NCBI GenBank assembly: GCA_018816525.1
Contig: JAHIVV010000079.1
Span: 1 to 43,431 of the forward strand
Direction: 5' to 3'
Length of the DNA stretch: 43,431 nt
Source of the DNA: Elusimicrobiota bacterium
GTDB lineage: Bacteria; Elusimicrobiota; Endomicrobiia; CG1-02-37-114; XYA2-FULL-39-19
Each line of letters begins with the position of its first letter. The stretch's first letter is position 1. Shown piece after piece: positions 8,763 to 17,073 of this stretch. The notes beneath the pieces are model-generated. The model saw only the letters and a program-made list of their open reading frames with translations. It was not told the DNA's origin and ran no database searches. Position numbers and translations under genes: made by a program.

Positions 8763-9167
8763 ATGGCAGCTCGTATAGCTGGAGTAGATTTGCCGAAAGA
8801 AAAAAGAGTTGACGTTGCTCTTAGATACATTTTTGGTATCGGAAAAGTGTTGGCTGACAGGGTTTTAGAAACTGTACAAATTAATCCGACTACCCGTGTT
8901 AAAGATTTGACAGAAGAAGAAGCAGGAAAAATAAGCGCTGAAATCTCAACAAATTATAAGGTCGAAGGTGACCTGCGCCGCGAAATATCAGCAAATATTA
9001 AACGCCTTGTTGATATCGGCAGTTACAGGGGAATGAGGCATAGAAGAAATTTACCTGTACGTGGGCAGAGAACGAAAACGAACGCAAGAACCCGCAGAGG
9101 AAAGAGGAAAACTGTAGGCAGTGTAAAAGCAGTTAAGGCTAAAGCTGCACCAGCTCCGGCAAAATAA
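8763..9167 (+). CDS. rpsM: 30S ribosomal protein S13
   Basis: S13 forms intersubunit bridges from the 30S head to L5 and 23S rRNA and touches P-site tRNA. The product has a helix-two turn-helix region ([24 protein letters not shown]) and the conserved basic segment [28 protein letters not shown]. At 134 aa it is about 12 residues longer than usual because of an Ala/Lys/Pro tail ([13 protein letters not shown]). AAGGAGGAG gives it one of the strongest ribosome-binding sites in the window. Confidence 0.97.
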   Translation: MAARIAGVDLPKEKRVDVALRYIFGIGKVLADRVLETVQINPTTRVKDLTEEEAGKISAEISTNYKVEGDLRREISANIKRLVDIGSYRGMRHRRNLPVRGQRTKTNARTRRGKRKTVGSVKAVKAKAAPAPAK

Positions 9168-9174
9168 GGGGAAA

Positions 9175-9555
9175 ATGGCAACTAAAACGAATTTAAAGAA
9201 AAGAGTTGTAGGTATTTTTTGCAGGGTTTATATCCATTCTTCATTTAATAACACGATTGTTACGATTACTGACGAAAAAGGCAATACCTTAATTTGGGAA
9301 ACTGCCGGTTCAAGCGGTTTTAAAGGTACGAAAAAAGGCACTCCTTATGCCGCTCAGATAGCCGCAGGCAACGCTGCTAAAAAAGCAGTTGAAATGGGTG
9401 TTAAACAGGCTTCAGTTTATGTTAAAGGACCCGGGCCGGGCAGAGAAGTTGCCATCAGAGCGCTGCAAGCAGCGGGATTATCCATTTCTACGATAAAAGA
9501 CATAACGCCTATACCGCATAATGGATGCAGGCCGCCGAAGTCTAGAAGAGTTTGA
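9175..9555 (+). CDS. rpsK: 30S ribosomal protein S11
   Basis: S11 lies on the 30S platform near the mRNA exit and interacts with the Shine-Dalgarno helix. The 126-residue protein has [16 protein letters not shown], the [16 protein letters not shown] segment and the C-terminal [17 protein letters not shown], all nearly invariant in S11. It begins seven bases after rpsM. An 83-base gap with a strong hairpin follows before rpsD. Confidence 0.97.
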   Translation: MATKTNLKKRVVGIFCRVYIHSSFNNTIVTITDEKGNTLIWETAGSSGFKGTKKGTPYAAQIAAGNAAKKAVEMGVKQASVYVKGPGPGREVAIRALQAAGLSISTIKDITPIPHNGCRPPKSRRV

Positions 9556-9565
9556 GTCGGACGAA

Positions 9566-9597
9566 ACTCCAAAACCACTACCGATAGGTTTTGGAGT
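9566..9597 (+). promoter_or_regulatory. Perfect 11-bp hairpin in the rpsK-rpsD gap
   Basis: ACTCCAAAACC (9566-9576) is an exact inverted match of GGTTTTGGAGT (9587-9597), with a 10-base loop. It is not followed by a T run but by an A/T-rich stretch and then the GAGGAG site of rpsD, 42 bases before the ATG. S4 is a known translational autoregulator in both E. coli and B. subtilis, and in the latter the target lies upstream of rpsD. This structure could therefore be an S4-responsive element or an mRNA processing site. The sequence shows only the stem. Confidence 0.6.
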
Positions 9598-9638
9598 AAT
9601 ATTAACAAAAAACTTATAACTGTCAAAAAGAGGAGATT

Positions 9639-10259
9639 ATGGGTCGTTACTTAGGTTCAGTATGTAAATTATGCCGCAGAGTAAACGAGAAACTGTTTTT
9701 AAAAGGTGAAAGGTGCGATATTAAATGTACTCTTGACAAACGCAAAAAAAAAGCAGGAGGAAAAACTTCACGTTTCCCTTCAAAACAGAGCGAGTATGGA
9801 AAACGATTAAGAGAAAAGCAAAAAACAAGGTTTTCTGCTTTCCTGAACGAAACGCAGTTTCACAATTATTATAAACAAGCTAAAAAAATGGCCGGTTCAC
9901 CAGGGCCTAATCTGCTCTATCTTCTTGAAACCAGGTTAGATAATGTCGTGAGAAGGATGGGGTTTGCGCAGTCAATTATAGGCGCCAGGCAGTTGGTTTC
10001 GCACGGAAATATTAAAGTTAATAACCGGAATTTGAGAGTTCCTGCCTACAGGGTAAGAATAGGCGATAAAATAGTATTGAATGATAAACTGAAGGAGAAT
10101 GCGGCATTAAAGAGATGGTTTGGCAATTATACCAAAGCGCCGACATGGCTTACTGTCAATAAGGAAAATTTCTCGGGAGAAGTAGTTTCTCTGCCCACCC
10201 GCCAGGACATTTCTTATCCTGTCGATGAAACTTTGATAGTAGAATTATATTCAAGATAA
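9639..10259 (+). CDS. rpsD: 30S ribosomal protein S4, zinc-binding form
   Basis: S4 nucleates 30S assembly on the 16S 5' domain and often represses its own operon. The 206-residue product carries four N-terminal cysteines, C9, C12, C26 and C30, the zinc site of the C+ form of S4. It then has the RFSAFLNETQFHNYYKQAKK region and an S4 RNA-binding domain (LETRLDNVVRRMGFAQSI, then ARQLVSHGNIKVNNR). Strong hairpins lie on both sides of the gene, so its mRNA segment may be separately processed or regulated. Confidence 0.97.
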   Translation: MGRYLGSVCKLCRRVNEKLFLKGERCDIKCTLDKRKKKAGGKTSRFPSKQSEYGKRLREKQKTRFSAFLNETQFHNYYKQAKKMAGSPGPNLLYLLETRLDNVVRRMGFAQSIIGARQLVSHGNIKVNNRNLRVPAYRVRIGDKIVLNDKLKENAALKRWFGNYTKAPTWLTVNKENFSGEVVSLPTRQDISYPVDETLIVELYSR

Positions 10260-10277
10260 AAAATAAAGCTGGAATTA

Positions 10278-10303
10278 TTGCTCAGGCATATGGGCCTGAG
10301 CAA
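10278..10303 (+). promoter_or_regulatory. Perfect 10-bp hairpin in the rpsD-rpoA gap
   Basis: TTGCTCAGGC (10278-10287) pairs exactly with GCCTGAGCAA (10294-10303) around a six-base loop, ATATGG. The bases after it (ACCGGAGGGTCCT) carry the rpoA ribosome-binding site rather than a T tract, so it is unlikely to be a simple terminator. It may stabilise or partition the mRNA between rpsD and rpoA, or act in regulation. Confidence 0.6.
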
Positions 10304-10320
10304 ACCGGAGGGTCCTAAAA

Positions 10321-11292
10321 ATGACAGAATTAGTTTTTTCTCAGCAATTGAGCACAGAAAAACAAGTTGATACATATGGGAAATTTATTGCTGAGCCATT
10401 TGAACCTGGCTATGGGCATACAATCGGCAATTCGTTAAGGCGTATACTCCTTTCGAGCCTGGAAGGGGCTGCCATCACAAACTGTAAAATTCGCGGGACA
10501 GGCAACTTCATAGTAAGGCACGAATATGACACGATAAAAAACATCAAAGAAGATGTCATGCAGATCCTTCTTAATTTAAAGAAAATAAGGCTCAAAATGT
10601 ATTCTTCAGGGCCTGAAACGCTTGTTCTTACCGTCAAAGGCGAAAAAATTGTCACGGCGAAAGATATAAAGGGGAACCCGAATATAGAAATCATTAATGC
10701 TGACCAGGAAATTGCTACTAGTGAGCCGGGTGGGTTGCTCGAAATTGAGATGGAAGTAACCCGGGGCAGGGGTTACGCTTTTGCCGAGCAAAACAAAAAA
10801 TCATCCCATTCGGTTGACGTTATTCCCGTGGATGCTCTTTTTTCGCCGGTTATAAAAGTGAACTACGAAGTGGAAAATGCCCGTGTCGGACATAGAACGG
10901 ATTATGACAGGCTTATTATAGAAATCTGGACTGATGGAAGCATCCTTCCGGCAGATGTTTTGGCTTATTCCGCTAAAATATTAAGAGACAGCTTGAATAT
11001 TTTTCTTAAACCGGAAAAAAGAGAGGAAGAAAAACCTGTTTCACATACTGAATTTATTCAAAAAGAAAAAATGGCGGAATTACTCAACCAGCCGGTTGAA
11101 ATACTTGGTTTATCATCCAGGCCTATTAACTGCCTGAAGTCAGCCCAGATAAAAATCTTGAAAGAGCTGGTTGAAAAAAACGAGGAAGAGATAGCAAGCC
11201 TTCGTAACATGGGAAAAAGATCTATGGATGAAATAAAAGAAAAATTATCGGAGCAAAACTTAAAACTTGGAATGACTACGGAGAGTAAATAA
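10321..11292 (+). CDS. rpoA: DNA-directed RNA polymerase subunit alpha
   Basis: Alpha dimerises to seed RNA polymerase assembly and its C-terminal domain contacts UP elements and activators. The 323-residue protein has the N-terminal domain with GHTIGNSLRRILLSSLEGAAIT (about 33-54). A linker follows at about 230-250, then a CTD with SRPINCLKSAQIKILKELVEKNEEEIASLRNMGKRSMDEI, including the helix-hairpin-helix region. GGAGGGTCCTAAAA precedes the ATG. rplQ starts with one base between. Confidence 0.98.
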   Translation: MTELVFSQQLSTEKQVDTYGKFIAEPFEPGYGHTIGNSLRRILLSSLEGAAITNCKIRGTGNFIVRHEYDTIKNIKEDVMQILLNLKKIRLKMYSSGPETLVLTVKGEKIVTAKDIKGNPNIEIINADQEIATSEPGGLLEIEMEVTRGRGYAFAEQNKKSSHSVDVIPVDALFSPVIKVNYEVENARVGHRTDYDRLIIEIWTDGSILPADVLAYSAKILRDSLNIFLKPEKREEEKPVSHTEFIQKEKMAELLNQPVEILGLSSRPINCLKSAQIKILKELVEKNEEEIASLRNMGKRSMDEIKEKLSEQNLKLGMTTESK

Positions 11293-11293
11293 A

Positions 11294-11620
11294 ATGCTTA
11301 CGACCTCTTCTGGAAAAAAAGCCCTGCTAAGCAGCCTTACGACTTCTTTGATTCTGCATGAAAAAATTAACACTACAATTCAAAAAGCCAGGCTTCTAAG
11401 GCCTTATGCAGAAAAGTTGATTACCTGTGCTAAACAAAAAAATCTGGCTTCTATCAGGAAAGTTGCAAGCGAAATTCATGACAGGCAGGCTTTGAAAAAA
11501 ATGAATGAAGTGCTCGTGCCCAGGTATGCAGACCGCAAAGGCGGTTATTTAAGAATAATAAAATTAGGAAACCGCGTAGGTGATGCAGCTTCTATAGTCG
11601 TGATAAAACTAGTGCAATAA
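11294..11620 (+). CDS. rplQ: 50S ribosomal protein L17, N-terminally short
   Basis: L17 lies near the tunnel exit of the 50S subunit. The body is clearly L17: GKKALLSSLTTSLILHEKINTT, then the LRPYAEKLITCAK helix and a C-terminal NRVGDAASIVVIKL strand. The product is 108 aa and begins MLTTSSGKKALL. The family's almost invariant start, MRHRKKGRKLGR, is absent. The same frame has a TGA at 11273-11275, before rpoA ends, and no start codon in between, so the missing segment is not simply mis-started. Confidence 0.9.
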   Translation: MLTTSSGKKALLSSLTTSLILHEKINTTIQKARLLRPYAEKLITCAKQKNLASIRKVASEIHDRQALKKMNEVLVPRYADRKGGYLRIIKLGNRVGDAASIVVIKLVQ

Positions 11621-11632
11621 AAGATTTCAACT

Positions 11633-12664
11633 ATGTTTAATTTCCTGTTCAGCCTATTTTCCAATGATATGGGTATTGACCTGGGTACTTCAAGTATACT
11701 AGTCTATGTAAAAGGGCAGGGAATAGTTTTAAGAGAGCCTTCCGTAGTAGCAATCGAAAAAAATACAAAAACTATTGTAGCCATCGGGACCGAAGCCAAG
11801 CGTATGCTTGGCAAAACTCCCGCGAATATTGTTGCCGTGCGTCCTCTGCGCAATGGTGTAATTGCCGATTTTGAAGTAACTGAAACCATGATCCGTTATT
11901 TCATTAAAAAAGTCCATAACAGGCAAAGCCTGCTTCACCCGAGAATAGTAATAGGTGTTCCGTCAGGTATAACGGAAGTTGAAAGGCGCGCCGTAAGGGA
12001 ATCAGCAATTCAGGCGGGAGCCCGGGAAGTTTTTCTCATTGAAGAACCTCTTGCCGCAGCTATTGGAGCTGAAATTCCCGTTCAGGAACCTCAAGGCAAT
12101 ATGATTGTAGATATTGGCGGCGGTACAACAGAAATTGCAGTGCTTTCTTTGGGCGGAATGGTAATTGCAAAATCTATCGGCGTGGCAGGCGACGAAATGA
12201 ATGAAGCAATCGTTCAGTATTTCCGTAAAAAATATAACCTTCTGGTAGGGGAAAATACCGCAGAAAACGTTAAAATAAAAATCGGTTCCGTGTTCCCGCT
12301 GGAAGAAGAGCTTTCTATTGAAGTTAAGGGGCGTGACCAGGTCGCAGGGTTGCCAAAAACGATTAAGGTTACATCCGAAGAAGTGCGTCAGGCGCTCTCT
12401 GAACCTATGAGGACCATAACTGAATTAGTTAAATCAACCCTAGAAGAAACACCGGCAGAGCTTTCAGCAGATCTTGTAGATAGAGGCATAATACTTTCAG
12501 GAGGCGGTGCTCTGCTTCGGGGTATGAGCGAACTTCTTTCCAAAGAAACAGAACTGCCTGTAAAAACAGCAAAGGATCCTTTAACCTGCGTTGTTTATGG
12601 GACCGGTAAATACCTCGAAGAACTTGATAACCTGAAAAGAGTGCATAAAACTCTAATACAGTGA
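11633..12664 (+). CDS. mreB: Rod-shape determining protein MreB
   Basis: MreB is the bacterial actin that forms membrane-bound filaments guiding the elongasome. The 343-residue protein has the hydrophobic membrane-binding start [14 protein letters not shown], the phosphate-1 loop [15 protein letters not shown], and the second phosphate loop [14 protein letters not shown]. The adenosine loop is [13 protein letters not shown]. It begins 12 bases after rplQ and its stop overlaps mreC (GTGA). This makes the cell-shape genes a direct continuation of the ribosomal cluster. Confidence 0.97.
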   Translation: MFNFLFSLFSNDMGIDLGTSSILVYVKGQGIVLREPSVVAIEKNTKTIVAIGTEAKRMLGKTPANIVAVRPLRNGVIADFEVTETMIRYFIKKVHNRQSLLHPRIVIGVPSGITEVERRAVRESAIQAGAREVFLIEEPLAAAIGAEIPVQEPQGNMIVDIGGGTTEIAVLSLGGMVIAKSIGVAGDEMNEAIVQYFRKKYNLLVGENTAENVKIKIGSVFPLEEELSIEVKGRDQVAGLPKTIKVTSEEVRQALSEPMRTITELVKSTLEETPAELSADLVDRGIILSGGGALLRGMSELLSKETELPVKTAKDPLTCVVYGTGKYLEELDNLKRVHKTLIQ

Positions 12665-13464
12665 AACATCAACCTACCATTGTATTAACCTTCCTTCTCG
12701 GAATTAGCATTTTGCTGATTTTCTTTGATTTAAATTCAAAAGTTGACGCGTTAAAGGTTTTCTTTAATTATTTACTGGCACCAGCTCCGGAGATAGCTTT
12801 AAAAATTATTGATAGGCAAAGAGAGCTGGGCGAGAATATCGTTTCATTTGTGAATATTCACCAGGAAAACCGCAGGCTTAAAGAAGAAATTAACAAATTA
12901 AAATTTGTTGAAACGCAGTACGATTCCATTCTAAGAGAAAATGCAAACCTTTGCAGCTCATTAAGCCTTTCAGGTAAAGTAGAATACAAAATTATAGCTG
13001 CGAGAGTAATTTCCAGAGACCCGTCAAACTGGTTTAGGACATTAATAATTGATAAAGGCAAAAATTCAGGAATAAAGCCTGATATGCCGGTAATAATTTA
13101 TTTTAAGGACGAGGTAAACCTTATAGGACGGACAGCCCAGGTAGAAAACACTACGGCAAAAGTGCTAATGCTCACAGATTCAGTTTCCTATGTCCCTGTA
13201 AAAAATCTGCGTACCCAGGAAACTGCACTTATAAAAGGACAGGAAAAGGCTAATTTGGTCCTTGATTACCTCTTGCCTGATTCAGATATCAAGATAGGGG
13301 ACAAAATCATAACCAGCGGCATAGGAAAAGTGTTCCCACCGGGAATACCGGTTGGGCAGGTATATGAAATACCTATACAAGATAACATATATTACAAAGA
13401 GGTATTAATTAAGCCAATGATCAGCTGGAATAAAATAGGGGTAGTTTATTTGCTGACAAAATGA
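12661..13464 (+). CDS. mreC: Rod-shape determining protein MreC
   Basis: MreC is a periplasmic scaffold that binds and activates PBP2 in the elongasome. The 267 residues show a short cytoplasmic start, a membrane segment at about 7-24 ([16 protein letters not shown]) and a coiled coil around residues 60-100. A two-lobed beta domain follows, with the family motifs [23 protein letters not shown] and [16 protein letters not shown]. It starts at GTG within the mreB stop and ends in an ATGA overlap with mreD. Confidence 0.95.
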   Translation: MKHQPTIVLTFLLGISILLIFFDLNSKVDALKVFFNYLLAPAPEIALKIIDRQRELGENIVSFVNIHQENRRLKEEINKLKFVETQYDSILRENANLCSSLSLSGKVEYKIIAARVISRDPSNWFRTLIIDKGKNSGIKPDMPVIIYFKDEVNLIGRTAQVENTTAKVLMLTDSVSYVPVKNLRTQETALIKGQEKANLVLDYLLPDSDIKIGDKIITSGIGKVFPPGIPVGQVYEIPIQDNIYYKEVLIKPMISWNKIGVVYLLTK

Positions 13465-13967
13465 TTTATTTATTTTTTATTTTTTTTACATTAGTTTCAA
13501 CTCTTATTATACAAAGCATTTTTTCAATGTATTTTCCGTTATTCGGAACAGTACCTGAGCTGGTTTTAATAAGCGTTGTCTATTTTTCTTTAAAAGAGGG
13601 CGTAGTTTTTGGTGAATTTTACGGATTCGTTGCCGGTTTAATTCTCGATATTTTTAGCTTGCAGATATTCGGTTTGAGAGCTTTTCTTTTTACTTTCATA
13701 GGATTTTCAGTAGGAAAATACAGCCACAAGCTGGACGAATCTAAAATCAAGGTACAGGTATTGATTAATTCCATTGTTTTGATTGCCTGTATTTTAATAG
13801 CGAGGTTTGTTTCTTTGATATTTATTCCTTATTCGACCGCCCTTAATATTACAGGTTTGTTCTGGACGGTTATTTATAGTTGCATAATCGTGCCTTTTGA
13901 ATTTACAATTCTGGAGTTTTGGGTTAAAAAAATAAAAAAATGGTCTGGGAAGGCGAATCTAATATAG
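13461..13967 (+). CDS. mreD: Rod-shape determining protein MreD
   Basis: MreD is a small integral membrane protein of the elongasome that modulates MreC-PBP2. The product has 168 residues with about five hydrophobic segments, beginning [21 protein letters not shown]. It contains the family-like segment EFYGFVAGLILDIFSLQIFGLRAF, in which the acidic residue in the membrane and the D-x-F-S pattern are typical. Assignment rests on this segment, the topology and the position between mreC and mrdA. It overlaps the next gene by 28 bases. Confidence 0.9.
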   Translation: MIYLFFIFFTLVSTLIIQSIFSMYFPLFGTVPELVLISVVYFSLKEGVVFGEFYGFVAGLILDIFSLQIFGLRAFLFTFIGFSVGKYSHKLDESKIKVQVLINSIVLIACILIARFVSLIFIPYSTALNITGLFWTVIYSCIIVPFEFTILEFWVKKIKKWSGKANLI

Positions 13968-15733
13968 TCCAGGAAAAATTCCTGGCAAGATTAAACAGAA
14001 TATTTTTTACAATATTAGTAATTTTTTCTTTTATTGGATTAAGGTTCTTTTATTTTCAAATAATAAGAGGAAATTACTATTTGAAAGTGTCAGAGCAAAA
14101 TAGCAGTCATTTATTTTTGGAAAGAGCGCCAAGGGGAATTATATACGACCGTTATGGAAAACGTCTTTGTGAAAACAAACCCGTCACCCTCGTATTGTTT
14201 TATCCGTTTTCAAAAAAAAACAACAGATCTTTCCAGAATACAACGGAAAAAACAATAGAAAGAATCCTGCCGGGAACAAAAGATAAAATAATAGAAGGAT
14301 ACAATAATAGCAGGGTTGTTTCACTTGCTGAAGATATTGACAGAAATACTATGTTCAGGCTTCTCGAACAAAAAATAAACCTGAAAGATATATCTGTTGT
14401 AACTGAAATGAGAAGATTTTATCCCTATAATGAAATGTTCAGCAATATGATTGGCTATATCGGCGAAGTAAGCCAGCCTGAACTTGAAAGCATGACGTCC
14501 TATGGTTATAAGCAGGGCGATATAATCGGAAAAAATGGCCTCGAGAAACAATATGATGAGTACTTACGCGGTGAAGACGGCGGATGGGTTATAGAATCAA
14601 ATGCAAGCGGCAGGCAGTTGGGTATTTCTAGTAGAATCGAGCCTGTCCCCGGCAAAGATATTCATCTGACCATTGACCTGGAACTTCAAAAAGTAGCAGA
14701 AGATGAACTTTTAAAGACCGGCTGTGCCGGAGCCGTGGTTGGAATTGACCCGTCTAACGGTGCAGTAAGAATATTAGTTTCGCAGCCAGGTTTTGACCCA
14801 AACCTGTTTGTGGGCAATTCGAAAGAAAGGCTAAAATATTTTACGGATAAAAAGTTGCCGACTTTTAACAGGGCTGTCCAGGGCGAATATGCCCCCGGGT
14901 CAGTATTTAAAATTATTACTTCAGCGGCAGCTTTAAACGAAAACATTATTACTCTTGACGAGACATATTTTTGTCCCGGGTATTTTACGATTGGAAAAAA
15001 AACCTTTAAATGTTGGGAAAAGAAAGGCCACAAAAATATGTCGTTTTTTTCAGGAGTTCAAAATTCCTGCGGTGTTTACTTTTATAACATAGGATTAAAA
15101 GAAGGAATTGGGCCCATAATTGATTATGCTGAGAAGTTCAATTTAGGCAGTAAGTTGGGTATTGACATGCCTTCAGAAAAAAGCGGATTTATTCCTAAAG
15201 AAGAATGGCGCACAAAAAAATTTAAATATGGCTGGTTACCGGGTGATACGGTAAATATTGCCATCGGGCAGGGGTATATAACAGTTACGCCCCTGCAGCT
15301 TGCCAGTATGATTTCTACTGTTGCAAATAGGGGAAGAATCTGGAAACCCTATCTGGTGGAAAAAGTGATGTCGAACGACGGTTCCGTCGCGTTTGAGCAT
15401 ACGACCGAAAAACTATCTGAAGTGGAACTTAAAGATGCCGTCTGGGATGATTTAATAAAAGCATTAACAAATGTTGTCGCTCAAGGGACCGGGTACGGCG
15501 CACAGGTAGAAGGCATGAATATAGCAGGTAAAACAGGTACCGCGGAAAATCCAAGAGGCGCTACACATGCCTGGTTTGGAGCGTTTGCACCGGTGGAAAA
15601 ACCTGAATTGGCAGTTGCAGTTTTAGTAGAGCATGGAGGGAAGGGCGGATCAATTGCCGCTCCTATCGCAGGCAGGATATTTGCTAAATTAAAACAAAGA
15701 TACATTGAAAAAGACCTTCGGAGCGCCAATTAA
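13940..15733 (+). CDS. mrdA: Penicillin-binding protein 2 (elongasome transpeptidase)
   Basis: PBP2 cross-links peptidoglycan during lateral growth, paired with RodA. The 597-residue protein has one N-terminal membrane segment (about 18-38), the dimerisation domain with PRGIIYDRYGK, and a transpeptidase domain. The domain has the active-site S321-V-F-K324, a second motif S376-C-G and K531-T-G. The second motif usually ends in Asp or Asn (SxD/N); Gly here is unusual. The ATG at 13940 overlaps mreD by 28 bases; no later start would keep the membrane anchor. Confidence 0.96.
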   Translation: MVWEGESNIVQEKFLARLNRIFFTILVIFSFIGLRFFYFQIIRGNYYLKVSEQNSSHLFLERAPRGIIYDRYGKRLCENKPVTLVLFYPFSKKNNRSFQNTTEKTIERILPGTKDKIIEGYNNSRVVSLAEDIDRNTMFRLLEQKINLKDISVVTEMRRFYPYNEMFSNMIGYIGEVSQPELESMTSYGYKQGDIIGKNGLEKQYDEYLRGEDGGWVIESNASGRQLGISSRIEPVPGKDIHLTIDLELQKVAEDELLKTGCAGAVVGIDPSNGAVRILVSQPGFDPNLFVGNSKERLKYFTDKKLPTFNRAVQGEYAPGSVFKIITSAAALNENIITLDETYFCPGYFTIGKKTFKCWEKKGHKNMSFFSGVQNSCGVYFYNIGLKEGIGPIIDYAEKFNLGSKLGIDMPSEKSGFIPKEEWRTKKFKYGWLPGDTVNIAIGQGYITVTPLQLASMISTVANRGRIWKPYLVEKVMSNDGSVAFEHTTEKLSEVELKDAVWDDLIKALTNVVAQGTGYGAQVEGMNIAGKTGTAENPRGATHAWFGAFAPVEKPELAVAVLVEHGGKGGSIAAPIAGRIFAKLKQRYIEKDLRSAN

Positions 15734-15736
15734 CCA

Positions 15737-17059
15737 ATGGAAAAGCAAAGCATTTTGTTAAAGAGTTTAAAGAATATTGATTGGCTGATTGTCTCGATTG
15801 TGCTATTCCTGTCTGTATTGGGAATACTCCTTATTTACTCTGCAACACTGAGAACAGGGAATCCCTGGGCCTATGTTAGTAAACAAATAGCTGCTTTTAT
15901 AATAGGAATTGTTTTTTTGTTCCTGTTTGCCGGCATAGATTACCGTATTTACAAATTGTATTATAAGTACATCTACTATGTTACAATTTTCCTGCTTTTA
16001 AGTGTTTTGGTTTTTGGTACGGTTTTTAAAGGGTCTAGAGCTTGGATTGATTTCAAATATTTCGCTTTTCAACCGACAGAATTGACTAAATTATTGTTTA
16101 TAGTTTCTCTTGCAGGGTACCTTGATAGGCATTCATGGGATATAAAACAATTAAATAAACTTTTTTTACCTTTTGTAATGTTGTTTATAAATGTAGGGCT
16201 AATATTGTTAGAACCTGATTTTTCAGGAACCCTGGTTTATTTCCCGATATTTTTAGGTATGCTGTATTATGCCGGCGCGAGGTTTTTGCATTTGTCCGCT
16301 TTTGTCTTTTACGGTTTTGTAACCGTCAGTTTTCCTCTTTTAAAAACATTATTGGCTCCTTCAATCAGTAAAACTTCTGTTTTGATGAGAATACTCGATT
16401 ATCATTGGGAATTAGCTGTTTTCCTTATCATTATAGGATTTTTTATTTTCTTCTTGTGGTGGTTTTTGAAAAAATGGAAAATATTTATTCCTTTTTTCTA
16501 TTTTGTATGTATTTTTTTAATCGCTCTTGCCGGAACAGGGTCTTCGTACCTGGTAGGAAAAAGTATCAAGGAATACCAGAGGAAAAGGCTTGTTGTATTC
16601 ATTAATCCCGGAGTTGATACGCTGGGCGCAGGTTATAATATTAGCCAGTCCAAGATTGCAGTAGGCAGCGGCAGGTTTTTTGGAAAAGGTTTGTTTTCCG
16701 GGACGCAGGCGCAATTAGGTTTTGTTCCTGCGCAACACACTGATTTTATATTTTCGCTTCTTTCGGAAGAAATGGGTTTTATCTCCTCATTTTTTATAAT
16801 TATTATTTATGGGATACTTGTCTGGCGGATGGTCAATGTATCATACCAAAGCAGGGACCGGTATGGGTCTTTTGTAAGTGCAGGGATAGCTACGATGTTC
16901 GGGTTTTATGGAATAATTAATATTGGAATGGTAGTAGGCCTGATGCCTATTACGGGTCTGCCTTTACTTTTTGTTTCTTATGGTGGATCCTGTCTTGTTT
17001 CATCCCTTATAGCAATCGGCATTCTTTTTTCAATCTATCTGCGCCGTTTTGTTTACTAA
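15737..17059 (+). CDS. rodA: SEDS peptidoglycan polymerase RodA
   Basis: RodA polymerises lipid II into glycan strands with PBP2. The 440-residue multi-spanning protein has the family segments SATLRTGNPWAYVSKQ, FQPTELTKLLFIV, EPDFSGTLVYFP and PAQHTDFIFSLLSEEMGF. The C-terminal GLPLLFVSYGGSCLVSSLIAIG is the SEDS signature. RodA proteins are usually about 360-400 aa. The extra length falls in the middle, about residues 190-265, where two additional hydrophobic segments separated by a W/K-rich stretch appear. It starts four bases after mrdA. Confidence 0.95.
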   Translation: MEKQSILLKSLKNIDWLIVSIVLFLSVLGILLIYSATLRTGNPWAYVSKQIAAFIIGIVFLFLFAGIDYRIYKLYYKYIYYVTIFLLLSVLVFGTVFKGSRAWIDFKYFAFQPTELTKLLFIVSLAGYLDRHSWDIKQLNKLFLPFVMLFINVGLILLEPDFSGTLVYFPIFLGMLYYAGARFLHLSAFVFYGFVTVSFPLLKTLLAPSISKTSVLMRILDYHWELAVFLIIIGFFIFFLWWFLKKWKIFIPFFYFVCIFLIALAGTGSSYLVGKSIKEYQRKRLVVFINPGVDTLGAGYNISQSKIAVGSGRFFGKGLFSGTQAQLGFVPAQHTDFIFSLLSEEMGFISSFFIIIIYGILVWRMVNVSYQSRDRYGSFVSAGIATMFGFYGIINIGMVVGLMPITGLPLLFVSYGGSCLVSSLIAIGILFSIYLRRFVY

Positions 17060-17073
17060 AAATCACCAAAAAT

